A stretch of DNA of 64,000 bases from Prevotella sp. (GCA_017619375.1 JAFZSL010000007.1:1-64000), one strand, 5' to 3'; shown: positions 17,597 through 26,481, counted from the first letter of the stretch. A program made the numbers and translations. The notes: generated by a model from the letters alone, not told the origin.

Positions 17597-19141
17597 ATGC
17601 AACAAAAAATCATCATCCTTGACTTTGGGTCGCAGACCACACAACTAATCGGAAGGCGCGTTCGTGAATTGGATACCTTCTGTGAAATCTTGCCTTATAA
17701 CAAGTTTCCTGAAAACGACCCCTCTGTCATAGGGGTTATTCTCAGTGGCTCGCCTTATTCCGTACACGATCCGAAGGCTTTCAAAACCAATCTCTCTCTC
17801 TTCGTTGGAAAAATCCCCGTTCTTGGCATCTGCTATGGAGCACAGTTCATCGCTCATTCCAATGGTGGAAAGGTAGAGAAGACCAACACGCGCGAATATG
17901 GTCGGGCGAAACTTACTTCCATCGATACGGCCAACCCTCTCTTCAAAGGTTTTAAACCTGATTCACAGGTGTGGATGAGCCATGGCGACACTATTACGGC
18001 CATTCCGTCTGACTGCCATGTAGTCGCCTCAACAAACGATGTGAAATTTGCTGCATACGCCAGCGATGCAAATCCCTTGTGGGCCGTGCAGTTCCATCCT
18101 GAGGTGTTCCATACCTTGCAGGGAAAACAGTTGTTGCGAAACTTTGTGGTGGACATATGCGGGAGCAGACAGGAGTGGAGTCCTGCTTCCTTTGTTGAAA
18201 CCACCGTTGCAGAACTCAAGGACCAATTGGGTGACGACAGGGTCATCCTTGGACTAAGTGGGGGAGTGGACTCCTCCGTCTGTGCCACGTTGCTCAACCG
18301 AGCCATCGGCGACCGACTCACTTGCATCTTCGTTGACCATGGCATGCTCAGGAAAAATGAATTCCAAAAAGTGATGGATGCCTACAGAGGTCTGGGACTT
18401 AACGTGGTGGGAGTGGATGCCAGCGAAAAATTCTTCAGTGACTTGAAAGGTGTGGTGGACCCCGAACAGAAACGCAAAATCATAGGCCGTGATTTCGTGG
18501 AGGTGTTCAATGCTGAGGCGAAAAAAATCACTGATGCCAAATGGTTGGCACAGGGCACCATCTATCCTGACCGCATCGAAAGTCTCAGTATTACAGGCAT
18601 GGTCATCAAAAGCCACCATAATGTAGGAGGACTTCCAAAAGAGATGCATTTGAATCTCTGCGAACCTTTGAAATGGTTGTTCAAAGATGAGGTGCGTCGA
18701 GTGGGGTATCAATTGGGCATGCCGGAGAGACTTATCAAGCGCCACCCGTTCCCGGGACCGGGACTCGCCGTGCGCATCCTTGGTGACATCACTCCTGAAA
18801 AAGTGCGTATCCTGCAAGATGCAGACGACATCTACATTGAGGCTATGCTGAATTACATTTGTGAGGATGGGGAAGTCCTATACGACAAAGTGTGGCAAGC
18901 CGGAGCCGTACTCCTTTCCACCATACGTAGTGTGGGAGTGATGGGTGATGAGCGCACCTACGAGCATCCGGTTGCATTGAGGGCTGTTACCAGCACAGAT
19001 GCCATGACTGCCGACTGGGCGCATCTCCCTTACGATTTCCTGGCGAAGGTCTCCAATGAGATTATCAACAAGGTGAAAGGCGTCAACCGCGTATGCTACG
19101 ACATCTCTTCAAAACCACCTTCAACCATCGAGTGGGAATAA
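17597..19141 (+). CDS. guaA: GMP synthase (glutamine-hydrolysing)
   Basis: 514 residues with the full architecture. The class I glutamine amidotransferase has Cys in LGICYGAQ near residue 80 and His/Glu in [10 protein letters not shown]. The ATP pyrophosphatase has the P-loop [10 protein letters not shown] near 220. The C-terminal dimerisation domain ends [10 protein letters not shown]. It converts XMP to GMP. It begins 22 bp after the nucleotidyltransferase and may share its transcript. A strong hairpin follows at 19175-19210. Confidence 0.99.
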   Translation: MQQKIIILDFGSQTTQLIGRRVRELDTFCEILPYNKFPENDPSVIGVILSGSPYSVHDPKAFKTNLSLFVGKIPVLGICYGAQFIAHSNGGKVEKTNTREYGRAKLTSIDTANPLFKGFKPDSQVWMSHGDTITAIPSDCHVVASTNDVKFAAYASDANPLWAVQFHPEVFHTLQGKQLLRNFVVDICGSRQEWSPASFVETTVAELKDQLGDDRVILGLSGGVDSSVCATLLNRAIGDRLTCIFVDHGMLRKNEFQKVMDAYRGLGLNVVGVDASEKFFSDLKGVVDPEQKRKIIGRDFVEVFNAEAKKITDAKWLAQGTIYPDRIESLSITGMVIKSHHNVGGLPKEMHLNLCEPLKWLFKDEVRRVGYQLGMPERLIKRHPFPGPGLAVRILGDITPEKVRILQDADDIYIEAMLNYICEDGEVLYDKVWQAGAVLLSTIRSVGVMGDERTYEHPVALRAVTSTDAMTADWAHLPYDFLAKVSNEIINKVKGVNRVCYDISSKPPSTIEWE

Positions 19142-19174
19142 GATGCAAAAGTTAATCCTTTAAAAAGAAAATGG

Positions 19175-19210
19175 TTTTAGGAGGCTTGGATGTCCTATAG
19201 CCTCCTAAAA
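19175..19210 (+). terminator. Hairpin after guaA
   Basis: A 12-bp perfect inverted repeat (TTTTAGGAGGCT / AGCCTCCTAAAA) with a 12-nt loop lies 34 bp after the guaA stop. No clean T-run follows. Its right arm is the first unit of the CCTCCTAAAA repeat array that runs to the next gene. Confidence 0.6.
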
Positions 19211-19258
19211 CCTCCTCTTCATTACTAAGACTTCCTGTTCTCTCCTAAAACCTCTTAC
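19199..19258 (+). repeat. CCTCCTAAAA repeat array before the fucose-isomerase-like gene
   Basis: Degenerate copies of CCTCCTAAAACCTC separated by short pyrimidine-rich spacers, ending 12 bp before the start codon at 19271. A closely similar array precedes the next gene (20488-20528). The word CCTCC equals the anti-Shine-Dalgarno core of 16S rRNA. Confidence 0.8.
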
Positions 19259-19270
19259 TCAAAAAACACC

Positions 19271-20485
19271 ATGAAAAAAGACATTGCTATCTACACGCTT
19301 ACTTCAGGCTTGCACGACGAACAGTCCGTAGCGGCTGTAACGGAAGATTTCTTGAACAGTCTGGGGTTGGCTCATGCATTGCAAGGGGCCGATTTCCGCA
19401 CTTACGGCTCTCATCTACTTGACCTTATTTATGTTCGCACGGGTGGTACCGAAGGCATTTTTAAGAAACTGTTGCCTCAAATGCAACAGATTTCCGACAA
19501 GCCTTTCTTCTTGCTCACATCGGGGAAAAGCAATTCTCTCGCAGCTTCCATGGAAATCTTGTCTTACCTCCATTTGGTAGGCGGCAAAGGGGAAATCATC
19601 CATGGCGACATAGCTTTTGTAAAGCAAAGGATAGACTCTTTGTTGAAAGTGGAAAAGGCTTTGCATAAGTTGCGTGGATGCCGCCTTGGAGTCATCGGGA
19701 AACCTTCCGACTGGCTTATTGCAAGCATGGTTGATGCTGATGTCGTAAAACAAAGGATGGGGGTGGAGTTGGTTGACATCCCTATGCAGGTGTTGATGGA
19801 GGCCATTGATGGCCTTCCATTGGAGCCGGCTCCTTTTACCAATGCCTCGCCAATAGTGAAACAGGCTCTGCCTGGAGCCTCCCGAATCTTAAGGGGATTG
19901 GAGATTGTCGTCAAGGATTTCAACCTACAGGGATTAACGTTAAGGTGCTTTGATTTGTTGGAAACCATCCATAACACCGGGTGCCTGGCTCTTGCCAGAC
20001 TCAACGAGGGCCTTGTGGCATCTTGCGAAGGCGATGTGCCTGCCATGCTTTCCATGTGCATTGCACGACAGCTCATCGGGGTGTCGGGGTTCCAAGCCAA
20101 TCCTTCACGTATCGATGCCTCAAAAGGGGAAATGGTGCTTGCTCATTGCACCATACCTCTTGATATGGTGGACAGCTATGAATTCGACACTCACTTCGAG
20201 TCGGGCATTGGTGTGGGAATACGAGGGCGCATGCATCCGGGGCCGATAACCATTTTCAAGGTTTCCGGTGACCTCTCACGAGTGTTCATCGCAGAAGGCA
20301 TGCTTGTGGAAAACCTTTCGCATCAAGACCTTTGCCGCACACAATTACTCATCCAACTGAATGATGCCTCACAATGCCGATATTTCCTTATCAATCCAAT
20401 AGGCAATCACCATATCGTCTTGCCTGGACATCATCAAGCATTGTTGGAGGATTTTTTCACTCAAATGAATAATATCGAGAAATAA
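19271..20485 (+). CDS. L-fucose/L-arabinose isomerase-like protein
   Basis: The 404-residue protein has an N-terminal Rossmann-like part (IAIYTLTSGLHDEQSVAA) and a C-terminal part with GIGVGIRGRMHPGPITIFKVS. This resembles the fucose/arabinose isomerase C-terminal fold (COG2407-type). Classical FucI uses Glu, Asp and His to bind Mn; a clear set could not be assigned here, so isomerase activity is not assured. There are no sugar catabolism genes next to it. It is flanked on both sides by CCTCCTAAAA arrays, in line with guaA and a HAD phosphatase. Confidence 0.6.
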   Translation: MKKDIAIYTLTSGLHDEQSVAAVTEDFLNSLGLAHALQGADFRTYGSHLLDLIYVRTGGTEGIFKKLLPQMQQISDKPFFLLTSGKSNSLAASMEILSYLHLVGGKGEIIHGDIAFVKQRIDSLLKVEKALHKLRGCRLGVIGKPSDWLIASMVDADVVKQRMGVELVDIPMQVLMEAIDGLPLEPAPFTNASPIVKQALPGASRILRGLEIVVKDFNLQGLTLRCFDLLETIHNTGCLALARLNEGLVASCEGDVPAMLSMCIARQLIGVSGFQANPSRIDASKGEMVLAHCTIPLDMVDSYEFDTHFESGIGVGIRGRMHPGPITIFKVSGDLSRVFIAEGMLVENLSHQDLCRTQLLIQLNDASQCRYFLINPIGNHHIVLPGHHQALLEDFFTQMNNIEK

Positions 20486-20487
20486 TC

Positions 20488-20528
20488 ATTCACTCCTAAA
20501 ACCTCCTATTCTCTCCTAAGACCTCCTA
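20488..20528 (+). repeat. CCTCCTAAAA repeat array before the HAD gene
   Basis: Three degenerate units (CTCCTAAAACCTCCTATT, CTCCTAAGACCTCC and a partial) fill nearly the whole 44-bp gap between two genes and end one or two bases before the ATG at 20530. Related to 19199-19258. Confidence 0.8.
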
Positions 20529-20529
20529 T

Positions 20530-21243
20530 ATGAAAACCAAGCTCATCATATTCGATTTCGACGGCACCCTGGGTGACACCAGGCGCAATATTGTCACTAC
20601 CATGCAGATGACCATCGCGGAATTGCGACTGCCTAAGCGTAGTGAAAACGAATGTGCCTCTACCATCGGACTCCCTCTTGGTGGATGCTTTCAAGCTCTC
20701 TTTCCTGACATGCAGGCGGATATGGTGCAATGTTGTGTTGACACATATCGGAGAATCTTTGACGAGAACCTGAAAGACATCAAGCCGGAAGCGTTTCCCT
20801 TGGTCGTGGAAACTTTGTCTGCCTTGAAGAGGCGGGGATGCATGCTCACCATTGCTTCGTCACGTTCCAATGCTTCTTTGGTAGAACTTGTCAGGGATAT
20901 GGGGATTGCGGATTGTTTCTCATTACTGATAGGAGCCAATGATGTGGAAAAAGCAAAGCCTGATCCTGAACCAGTCTTGAAAACACTTGACATCCTAAAT
21001 CTTCTCTCCTGCAAGAACTTGATTGATAAAGGCCATGTCGTGAATCAAGAAAGCAAGGCGTATGTCCATGCTTGCCAGGCACTTGTCGTTGGAGATATGG
21101 CTGTTGACATTCTGATGGGTGCCAATGCAGGAGCAAAGACGTGCGGCGTCACCTGGGGTAATGGAACTAAAGAGGAACTTCAACAGGCTGGGGCTGATTA
21201 TCTCATTGACAATATGGATGAACTCTTGGAGATAATTACTTAG
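20530..21243 (+). CDS. HAD-family phosphatase (Gph/PpaX-like)
   Basis: 237 residues. Motif I IFDFDGTLGDT carries the nucleophilic Asp at about residue 10, motif II is in TIASSRSNASL, motif III is Lys in EKAKPDPEPVL, and motif IV is GDMAVDILMGANAGAKTCGV. The helical cap lies between motifs I and II. This is the phosphoglycolate phosphatase-like branch. A slightly long insert (DKGHVVNQESKAYVHACQA) lies before motif IV. The substrate is unknown. It follows the repeat array without a normal ribosome binding site. Confidence 0.88.
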   Translation: MKTKLIIFDFDGTLGDTRRNIVTTMQMTIAELRLPKRSENECASTIGLPLGGCFQALFPDMQADMVQCCVDTYRRIFDENLKDIKPEAFPLVVETLSALKRRGCMLTIASSRSNASLVELVRDMGIADCFSLLIGANDVEKAKPDPEPVLKTLDILNLLSCKNLIDKGHVVNQESKAYVHACQALVVGDMAVDILMGANAGAKTCGVTWGNGTKEELQQAGADYLIDNMDELLEIIT

Positions 21244-21253
21244 AGGCCAACTT

Positions 21254-21889
21254 ATGTCTTTCTTATATGATACTATGACAACAAAGCTGATAACGGCTGC
21301 CAATGCTGATGAACATATAAAACTACTCTACGAGACTGCTTTCCCGGAAGGTGAACAAATCCCATGGGAGGATTTAATGCGGCTTGTAGAGGAAATGCCC
21401 CTTGAATTCACCGCTTTCTATGATGAAGATGAGTTCATAGGTTTCACCATCATATATCTACGAACGTCATACGATTGGTTTTGGTACTTCGCCGTTCGTG
21501 AGGATTTGCGAGGTAAGGGGTTTGGCCAGCAGATTTTGTCTTTGTTGATAGAGCGTCAAAAAGGGCGAACTTGCGTGTTGGATATGGAAGCGATAGAGCA
21601 GCCTGTGTCTTCAGCATGTATGGAAGGTGAGCGTCCCGATGGATTACAACAAAGTCGAAGTTCGTCCCAAACAAGCGGCAATAGGCAACAACGGATACGT
21701 CGCCATGCATTCTATCTCCGCAACGGATTCCGTGACACCCATGTCTATCGCACTTATAATGATATCACCATGACCATCATGATGTTGGGTGAAGGTGTCT
21801 TTACCATGAATGATTGGGATGAGTTGGTTGGTGAATTGAAAAGTTTTTGGTGGCCGGATGATATCAAAGAACAGCCGATTGGCTCATGA
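21254..21889 (+). CDS. GNAT-family acetyltransferase with internal insertion
   Basis: 211 residues (or 204 from ATG 21275). The acetyl-CoA binding motif is FAVREDLRGKGFGQQIL. In related proteins the EAIEQP segment runs directly into a QQRxRRxxFYLRNGF segment. Here about 24 residues rich in Ser, Gln and Gly (around residues 118-142, coding bases about 21610-21685) separate them without breaking the frame. This looks like an in-frame insertion into the fold. The acetylated substrate is unknown. Confidence 0.8.
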   Translation: MSFLYDTMTTKLITAANADEHIKLLYETAFPEGEQIPWEDLMRLVEEMPLEFTAFYDEDEFIGFTIIYLRTSYDWFWYFAVREDLRGKGFGQQILSLLIERQKGRTCVLDMEAIEQPVSSACMEGERPDGLQQSRSSSQTSGNRQQRIRRHAFYLRNGFRDTHVYRTYNDITMTIMMLGEGVFTMNDWDELVGELKSFWWPDDIKEQPIGS

Positions 21890-22014
21890 AGGATTGCTGC
21901 CATCAGAGCTTCCCTTCTTTGATAGATGATTGAGAAAACGACTCATCCCTTGTTTTGACGTAAAAGAAGTGAAATGAAGCGTAAAAGCCCTCTTCGTCAT
22001 TTGCTCGTAAAAAA

Positions 22015-22046
22015 TTTGGCTTTTCACTCGCTTATACGTATCTTTG
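22015..22046 (+). promoter_or_regulatory. Promoter of the nitroreductase gene (repeat copy)
   Basis: TTTG at 22015-22018, 20 bases, TATCTTTG at 22039-22046: an excellent consensus match. The spacer GCTTTTCACTCGCTTATACG is the same repeat spacer as at 13774 and 14963. Confidence 0.8.
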
Positions 22047-22112
22047 CGGTGCGACCGGATTATAATTATGACTTCTACACTTGAAGAACCTCACATAATA
22101 AAAAAATAAGTG

Positions 22113-22799
22113 ATGACAATACAAGAAGCTATAGAAGCCCGCCATAGCGTTAGGGCATATAAGGAGCAACCTCTGGCAGACGAAGTCGTCAAGGTGCTTG
22201 AAGAGGAAATCGCAGTAGTGAACCATGATGCCCAATTGCATGTTCAGTTGATCATGAACGAGCCGAAGGCATTTCTGGGACCTTTCGCCAAATATGGAAA
22301 GTTCAGAGGCGTATCCAACTATCTCGTCATGGCAGGGAAAAAAGCTGATGACCTTGACGAGCGAATCGGCTACTATGGTGAACATCTCGTGTTGTTGGCA
22401 CAGACGCTTGGATTGAACACTTGCTGGGTGGGACTGAGCTACACCAAGGTGCCGGGTACTTATGTGTTGGATGAAGGAGAGAAGATAGCTTGCTATATTG
22501 CCATTGGTTATGGCGAAACTCAAGGGAGTTCTCATAAGATCAAGACAATCGAACAAGTGAGTAGCACCCGGGCCATCTCTCCGATATGGTTCAAGAAGGG
22601 TGTGGAAGCGGCTTTGCTTGCACCTACTGCCGTGAATCAACAGAAATTCTCATTTGAGTATGTAGGCATGGAGAACGGAATTCACAAAGTGCATGCCAAA
22701 AAGGGATTTTCTTTGGTGGGGTATACTCAAATGGATTTGGGCATCGCCAAATACCATTTTGAAATAGGGGCAGGAAAAGACCATTTTGAGTGGGTATGA
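22113..22799 (+). CDS. Nitroreductase-family flavoprotein
   Basis: 228 residues from ATG 22113 (a GTG lies one codon earlier). The FMN-binding start is typical: IQEAIEARHSVRAYKEQPL. It also has GLNTCWVGLSY and a C-terminal LAPTAVNQQKFSFEYV block, placing it with the TM1586-like nitroreductase subgroup. It would reduce a quinone, nitro compound or similar acceptor with NAD(P)H. It is led by its own consensus promoter. Confidence 0.88.
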   Translation: MTIQEAIEARHSVRAYKEQPLADEVVKVLEEEIAVVNHDAQLHVQLIMNEPKAFLGPFAKYGKFRGVSNYLVMAGKKADDLDERIGYYGEHLVLLAQTLGLNTCWVGLSYTKVPGTYVLDEGEKIACYIAIGYGETQGSSHKIKTIEQVSSTRAISPIWFKKGVEAALLAPTAVNQQKFSFEYVGMENGIHKVHAKKGFSLVGYTQMDLGIAKYHFEIGAGKDHFEWV

Positions 22800-22835
22800 A
22801 GACGATGGCATCGTGAGGTTGTAATTTGGCTTTTT

Positions 22836-23363
22836 ATGGCGATAGCAAGAGAGAGGCTGAGGCAGACGTTTAGCGAGGGAGGAGCACAGGAAATCTATCA
22901 AGAGGTGAAGGAGGGGGGCGACTTCTTCGGGTTTGCCAAGAAGTATGTGTTCGATCAGGATTCCATGGTGGCAAGGAGTGCGCTGTGGGGATTGACAAAG
23001 GCAAGCAAGGCGGAGCTGGCCCCGTTGAAGGTGATGCTCGATGAACTGATAGACCTTGCCATGCATACGGAAAACTCTTCCGTAAGAAGACTTTCTTTGA
23101 ATATCATCGAACGTCTGAAAATGGATGTCGATGACTTGAGAACGGACTTCTTGGACTTCTGTCTCGAACATATGGCCAGCCTCAAGGAATTTTCCGGTAT
23201 ACAGTCGGTATGTATGAAACTCGCCTTTCACATGTGCACATTCTATCCAGAGTTGATGGAAGAGTTGATTCGAACCTTGGAAACTATGGAGATGGACTAT
23301 TATAAACCTGCTGTCAGAAGCATTAGAAACAAAATCTTGTGTGGAAAACTGAAACGCGAATAA
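22836..23363 (+). CDS. Helical HEAT-like protein of unknown function
   Basis: 175 residues, predicted almost all helical, with paired amphipathic helices of HEAT-like spacing (for example VARSALWGLTKASKAELAPL). No signal peptide and no catalytic motif. It ends one base before the DUF5131 gene, so the two are surely co-translated. The role is unknown; a scaffold for its neighbour is possible. Confidence 0.65.
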   Translation: MAIARERLRQTFSEGGAQEIYQEVKEGGDFFGFAKKYVFDQDSMVARSALWGLTKASKAELAPLKVMLDELIDLAMHTENSSVRRLSLNIIERLKMDVDDLRTDFLDFCLEHMASLKEFSGIQSVCMKLAFHMCTFYPELMEELIRTLETMEMDYYKPAVRSIRNKILCGKLKRE

Positions 23364-23364
23364 T

Positions 23365-24123
23365 ATGGGTGAGGTTTGGAACTTATGGCATGGCTGCCAT
23401 AAGAAGAGCGAGGGTTGCCAGCACTGTTATGTGTTTCGGCGCGATGCGGAGTTTGAGAAAGACTCCAACGTCGTGACCAAGACTGCCAGTTTCAACCTGC
23501 CCATCAGGCGTAACCGAAAGGGAGAGTGGAAGGTGCGGCCTGGGACACTCATTTGGACATGCTTCACATCGGATTTCTTTATAGAGGATGCCGACGAATG
23601 GCGTGGAGATGCCTGGCGTATGATACGGCAAAGAAACGACCTGCATTTCTTCATGGTTACAAAGCGGCCAGAAAGGATTCTGCAATGTCTTCCGGAGGAT
23701 TGGAACGATGGGTTGCGGATAGGAGGGCAGGGCATAGGGAGTGGTTATCAACACGTCACCATCTGCTGCACGATGGAAAACCAAAGGCGCACGGATGAAC
23801 GACTGCCCCTGTTCCGCGACCTGCCCATCAGGAATAAGGCCGTCGTTTGCGAACCTCTGTTGGAGGCCATTGATTTCCGTGGCGAACTTGGTTCATGGTG
23901 CGAACAAGTGACAGTCGGTGGAGAGTCGGGGCGTGACGCCCGTATCTGCGATTATGCCTGGGTGCTTGGCATCCGTGAGCAATGCATGGCTGCCAATGTG
24001 CCGTTCCACTTCAAGCAGACGGGGGCACATTTCAGAAAGGATGGCCGACTCTACAACATCCCGCGAAAACTTCAGATGGCGCAAGCGCATCGAGCAGGAA
24101 TAGACTTTAGCACTAATTTATAA
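23365..24123 (+). CDS. DUF5131 (phage Gp37/Gp68-like) protein
   Basis: 252 residues. The N-terminal NLWHGCHKKSEGCQHCY provides three closely spaced Cys (about residues 11, 19 and 22) in the radical-SAM-like arrangement seen in DUF5131. Further family segments are LIWTCFTSDFF, FMVTKRPERIL, VTICCTMENQ and VTVGGESGRDAR. The family is common in phages and bacterial chromosomes and its biochemical function is not established. It directly follows the helical protein at 22836. Confidence 0.85.
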   Translation: MGEVWNLWHGCHKKSEGCQHCYVFRRDAEFEKDSNVVTKTASFNLPIRRNRKGEWKVRPGTLIWTCFTSDFFIEDADEWRGDAWRMIRQRNDLHFFMVTKRPERILQCLPEDWNDGLRIGGQGIGSGYQHVTICCTMENQRRTDERLPLFRDLPIRNKAVVCEPLLEAIDFRGELGSWCEQVTVGGESGRDARICDYAWVLGIREQCMAANVPFHFKQTGAHFRKDGRLYNIPRKLQMAQAHRAGIDFSTNL

Positions 24124-24143
24124 CTTGATAATAGGACGATAAG

Positions 24144-24707
24144 ATGAAAAGTTTCAAATCTACAGCGTGGATACTTCCACAACCCGTGCTGATTATCGGC
24201 ACTTATGACAAGAACGGCAAACCCAATGCCATGAATGCCGCTTGGGGTGGTCAATGGGATATGCATGAGATCATCATCTCTCTCGGGGCTCATGCCACCA
24301 CCGACAACCTCGCCGTCAACCCTGATTTCACAGTGGCTTTCGCTACTGCTCAGACCATGGTGGCTGCCGATTATGTGGGCATTGTAAGTGGCAGGAAAAC
24401 ACCCGACAAGATGGAGAAGGCCGGATGGACAATGGAGAAGGCACCAAATGTGAACGCGCCGGTTTTCAATGAATTCCCTATGACTCTTGAATGTAGGGTG
24501 AAGCAAAAAATCGATGAGAGCGAGACAGGATTTTATCTCGTTGCAGAAATTGTGAACATCCTGTGTGATGAAAAGTTCCTGGCCGAAGATGGCAAGCCTG
24601 ACGTGGAAAAGATGGAACTGATCACCTTCGACCCCGTCCACCACACTTACATCCAATTGGGAAAGACTGTGGGGAAGGCTTTCTTTGACGGCAAGCAAAT
24701 CAAGTAG
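24144..24707 (+). CDS. Flavin reductase-like (flavoredoxin) protein
   Basis: 187 residues of the FMN-binding split barrel: LPQPVLIIGTYDKNGKPNAMNAAWGG at the start, then HATTDNLAVNPDFTVAF. This matches the flavoredoxin/flavin reductase-like family. It has no signal peptide, unlike the related exported protein at 27524. It is 20 bp after the DUF5131 gene. It binds FMN; the electron partner is unknown. Confidence 0.9.
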   Translation: MKSFKSTAWILPQPVLIIGTYDKNGKPNAMNAAWGGQWDMHEIIISLGAHATTDNLAVNPDFTVAFATAQTMVAADYVGIVSGRKTPDKMEKAGWTMEKAPNVNAPVFNEFPMTLECRVKQKIDESETGFYLVAEIVNILCDEKFLAEDGKPDVEKMELITFDPVHHTYIQLGKTVGKAFFDGKQIK

Positions 24708-24752
24708 ATTGGTCCCCCCCTATGTCTATGACCAAGGTTTGAAGTCTTGAAC

Positions 24753-25094
24753 ATGAATATAGAGGACTATCGGGAGTTTTGCCTTTCATTGGGTGAGGAT
24801 GTGGAAGAGAAACTGCCTTTCGCGTCCTTCCGACACGCCGGCGCCGTGTTGGTGTTCTATGTGCATGGACATATGTTTTCATTCTTTGATTGCGATGACT
24901 TCAGTGTCGTCACGTTGAAATGCCAACCTGACCGAATAGAGGAACTCCGTGCCAACCACGACTGTATCGGAAAACCGCATAATATGTCGGCCAAGCATTG
25001 GATAGGCATCTGTCCGCAAACAGCTCCAGATAACCTTCTTCAGGACCTGACACGAAACTCATACGAAACCGTCAAGGCAAAATACAAATCATGA
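24753..25094 (+). CDS. MmcQ/YjbR-family DNA-binding-like protein
   Basis: 113 residues from ATG 24753. Family features are EDYREFCLSLGEDVEEKLPF at the start, FYVHGHMFSFFDCDD, and LKCQPDRIEELRA with a downstream KHWIGI block. The fold is CyaY-like with an MmcQ/YjbR surface. DNA binding has been proposed for the family but no in vivo role is firm. It is the last plus gene before a convergent terminator. Confidence 0.88.
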   Translation: MNIEDYREFCLSLGEDVEEKLPFASFRHAGAVLVFYVHGHMFSFFDCDDFSVVTLKCQPDRIEELRANHDCIGKPHNMSAKHWIGICPQTAPDNLLQDLTRNSYETVKAKYKS

Positions 25095-25096
25095 TA

Positions 25097-25124
25097 TGGC
25101 CAGAAGGAATCGACCTTCTGGCCA
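25097..25124. terminator. Convergent hairpin terminator
   Basis: An 11-bp perfect stem (TGGCCAGAAGG / CCTTCTGGCCA) with loop AATCGA lies between two convergent genes. The plus strand continues AATAGGGTTTT. It can serve both directions. Confidence 0.85.
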
Positions 25125-25154
25125 AATAGGGTTTTAAAGAATCCGGGGGATGCC

Positions 25155-25859
25155 TTACTTCTCTTCAACGATAGGATAGAGTTCGATAAACTCTCCTTGG
25201 TGATTTTGACCGTCATTGATGAGTTCGGCCATCTTTTGTCCAACTGTCTCTATGTCATGAAAGCCGGGGAGGCTCATGTTGCCGTTCAAGTCAGTCGTCG
25301 TGGGGCCGGGATGGACGGAGAAGATTTCGATAGGTATGTCCTGTTGTTCGAATTCAATCGCCATCACACCCATCATGGCATTCTGTGCCGCCTTGCTGGC
25401 CACGTAGGCCAGGGGATGCCAGTAGGGACTGATTTCCGATGGGACGGTGACGTTGACCACCCTCCCTCTGTTATTGCTAATCAGCGGTGCCAATGCCTTG
25501 GTAAGAGCGAAAGTGCCGATGAAATTCACTTCGAGTGTCTCCTTGATGACATCGATTTCAGAGTGCAAACTGTCAACGCTCATATCCCCTGGAATGCCGG
25601 CGTTGTTCACCAACAACGATGCTTCTGGATATTTCTCGATGATTTCCTTGGCTGCCTTGTCAACACTTGCAAGGTCGGCCAATTCGATGTTCACCCAACC
25701 AGGGACATCAATGCCCAATGCTCGCAGTTCGCTGATCGCTTTCTCGGCACGTTCTTGATTGCGAGCGCCGAGAATGATTTTCCAACCATTGAGTCCCAAA
25801 TGCTTCGCTATACCGAAGCCAATGCCTTTGTTGGCACCTGTAATAAATACTGTCTTCAT
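25155..25859 (-). CDS. Short-chain dehydrogenase/reductase
   Basis: 234 residues. NAD(P)-binding TGANKGIGFGIAKHLG at the N terminus, the NNAG motif (LLVNNAGIPG), and the catalytic YxxxK as YVASKAA, with Ser supplied by the preceding VTVPSEIS region. The first-strand pattern and following GARNQERA favour NADP. The alcohol or ketone substrate is unknown. It has its own promoter-like sequence at 25893-25923 and is the last gene of the 31-25 kb minus-strand run. Confidence 0.93.
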   Translation of the reverse strand: MKTVFITGANKGIGFGIAKHLGLNGWKIILGARNQERAEKAISELRALGIDVPGWVNIELADLASVDKAAKEIIEKYPEASLLVNNAGIPGDMSVDSLHSEIDVIKETLEVNFIGTFALTKALAPLISNNRGRVVNVTVPSEISPYWHPLAYVASKAAQNAMMGVMAIEFEQQDIPIEIFSVHPGPTTTDLNGNMSLPGFHDIETVGQKMAELINDGQNHQGEFIELYPIVEEK

Positions 25860-25892
25860 TTTTAATTCTTAGTAAATCTTTGATTTCGCAGG

Positions 25893-25923
25893 CAAAGGTA
25901 ATATTAATTTGAAATCTATGAAA
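25893..25923 (-). promoter_or_regulatory. Candidate promoter of the SDR gene
   Basis: Minus strand: TTTC (one mismatch to TTTG), 19 bases, TACCTTTG at 25900-25893, about 35 bp before the ATG. Confidence 0.5.
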
Positions 25924-25977
25924 TAACACGATAAGAGTAAATGGCATACCGCATATTCGGTATTTTGTCAAATATTT

Positions 25978-26481
25978 TCACGGTTTCACGGCTCCCGGTG
26001 TCCATTTTTTGAAAAAGCGAAGCACTTTCTCTTGGTTGTAACTCTGACCCTCTTCTAAAAAACTTGAATCTTGGATGTGGAGGACCTTGCCCTCTTCATC
26101 AAGCACAACGAAAACGGGAAAACCGAATCGTGCTGGGTTGTTCAGGCGCTCCAGCATTCTCTTTGCCAACTGCATCTTCTCCTCTCCCTCGGACTTCTTG
26201 GGATTGTAGTTCACATGGATGAAGACGAAGCTCTCGTCTATGACATTGCTGATGGCATTGTCCTTCTTGATGAAGTCTGCAAATCTCAGACACCAAGAGC
26301 ACCAGTTGCCTCCTACCTGACAAATGACAAACTTGCCTTCCGACTTCGCTTTATTTACAGCTTGGTTGATTTGTTCGATGGGGTCGATGTTCTCGTCATA
26401 GACTTTGGGCAATGCAGTTTGGGCGTTCGTCATCAAGGCGAAGAGGAAAGCCAGAAATGAAAGGAATGACTTTTTGCTCAT
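25978..26481 (-). CDS. Secreted thioredoxin-fold protein with CSWC
   Basis: 167 residues with an N-terminal signal (FLSFLAFLFALMTNAQ). The thioredoxin-like core has GGNWCSWCLRF: a CxxC redox pair in a DUF255/thioredoxin_7-like context. A cis-Pro candidate lies in RFGFPVFVVLDEEGK. It should act as a periplasmic thiol-disulfide reductase or isomerase. Its ATG overlaps the ridA stop by 4 bp. Confidence 0.88.
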   Translation of the reverse strand: MSKKSFLSFLAFLFALMTNAQTALPKVYDENIDPIEQINQAVNKAKSEGKFVICQVGGNWCSWCLRFADFIKKDNAISNVIDESFVFIHVNYNPKKSEGEEKMQLAKRMLERLNNPARFGFPVFVVLDEEGKVLHIQDSSFLEEGQSYNQEKVLRFFKKWTPGAVKP

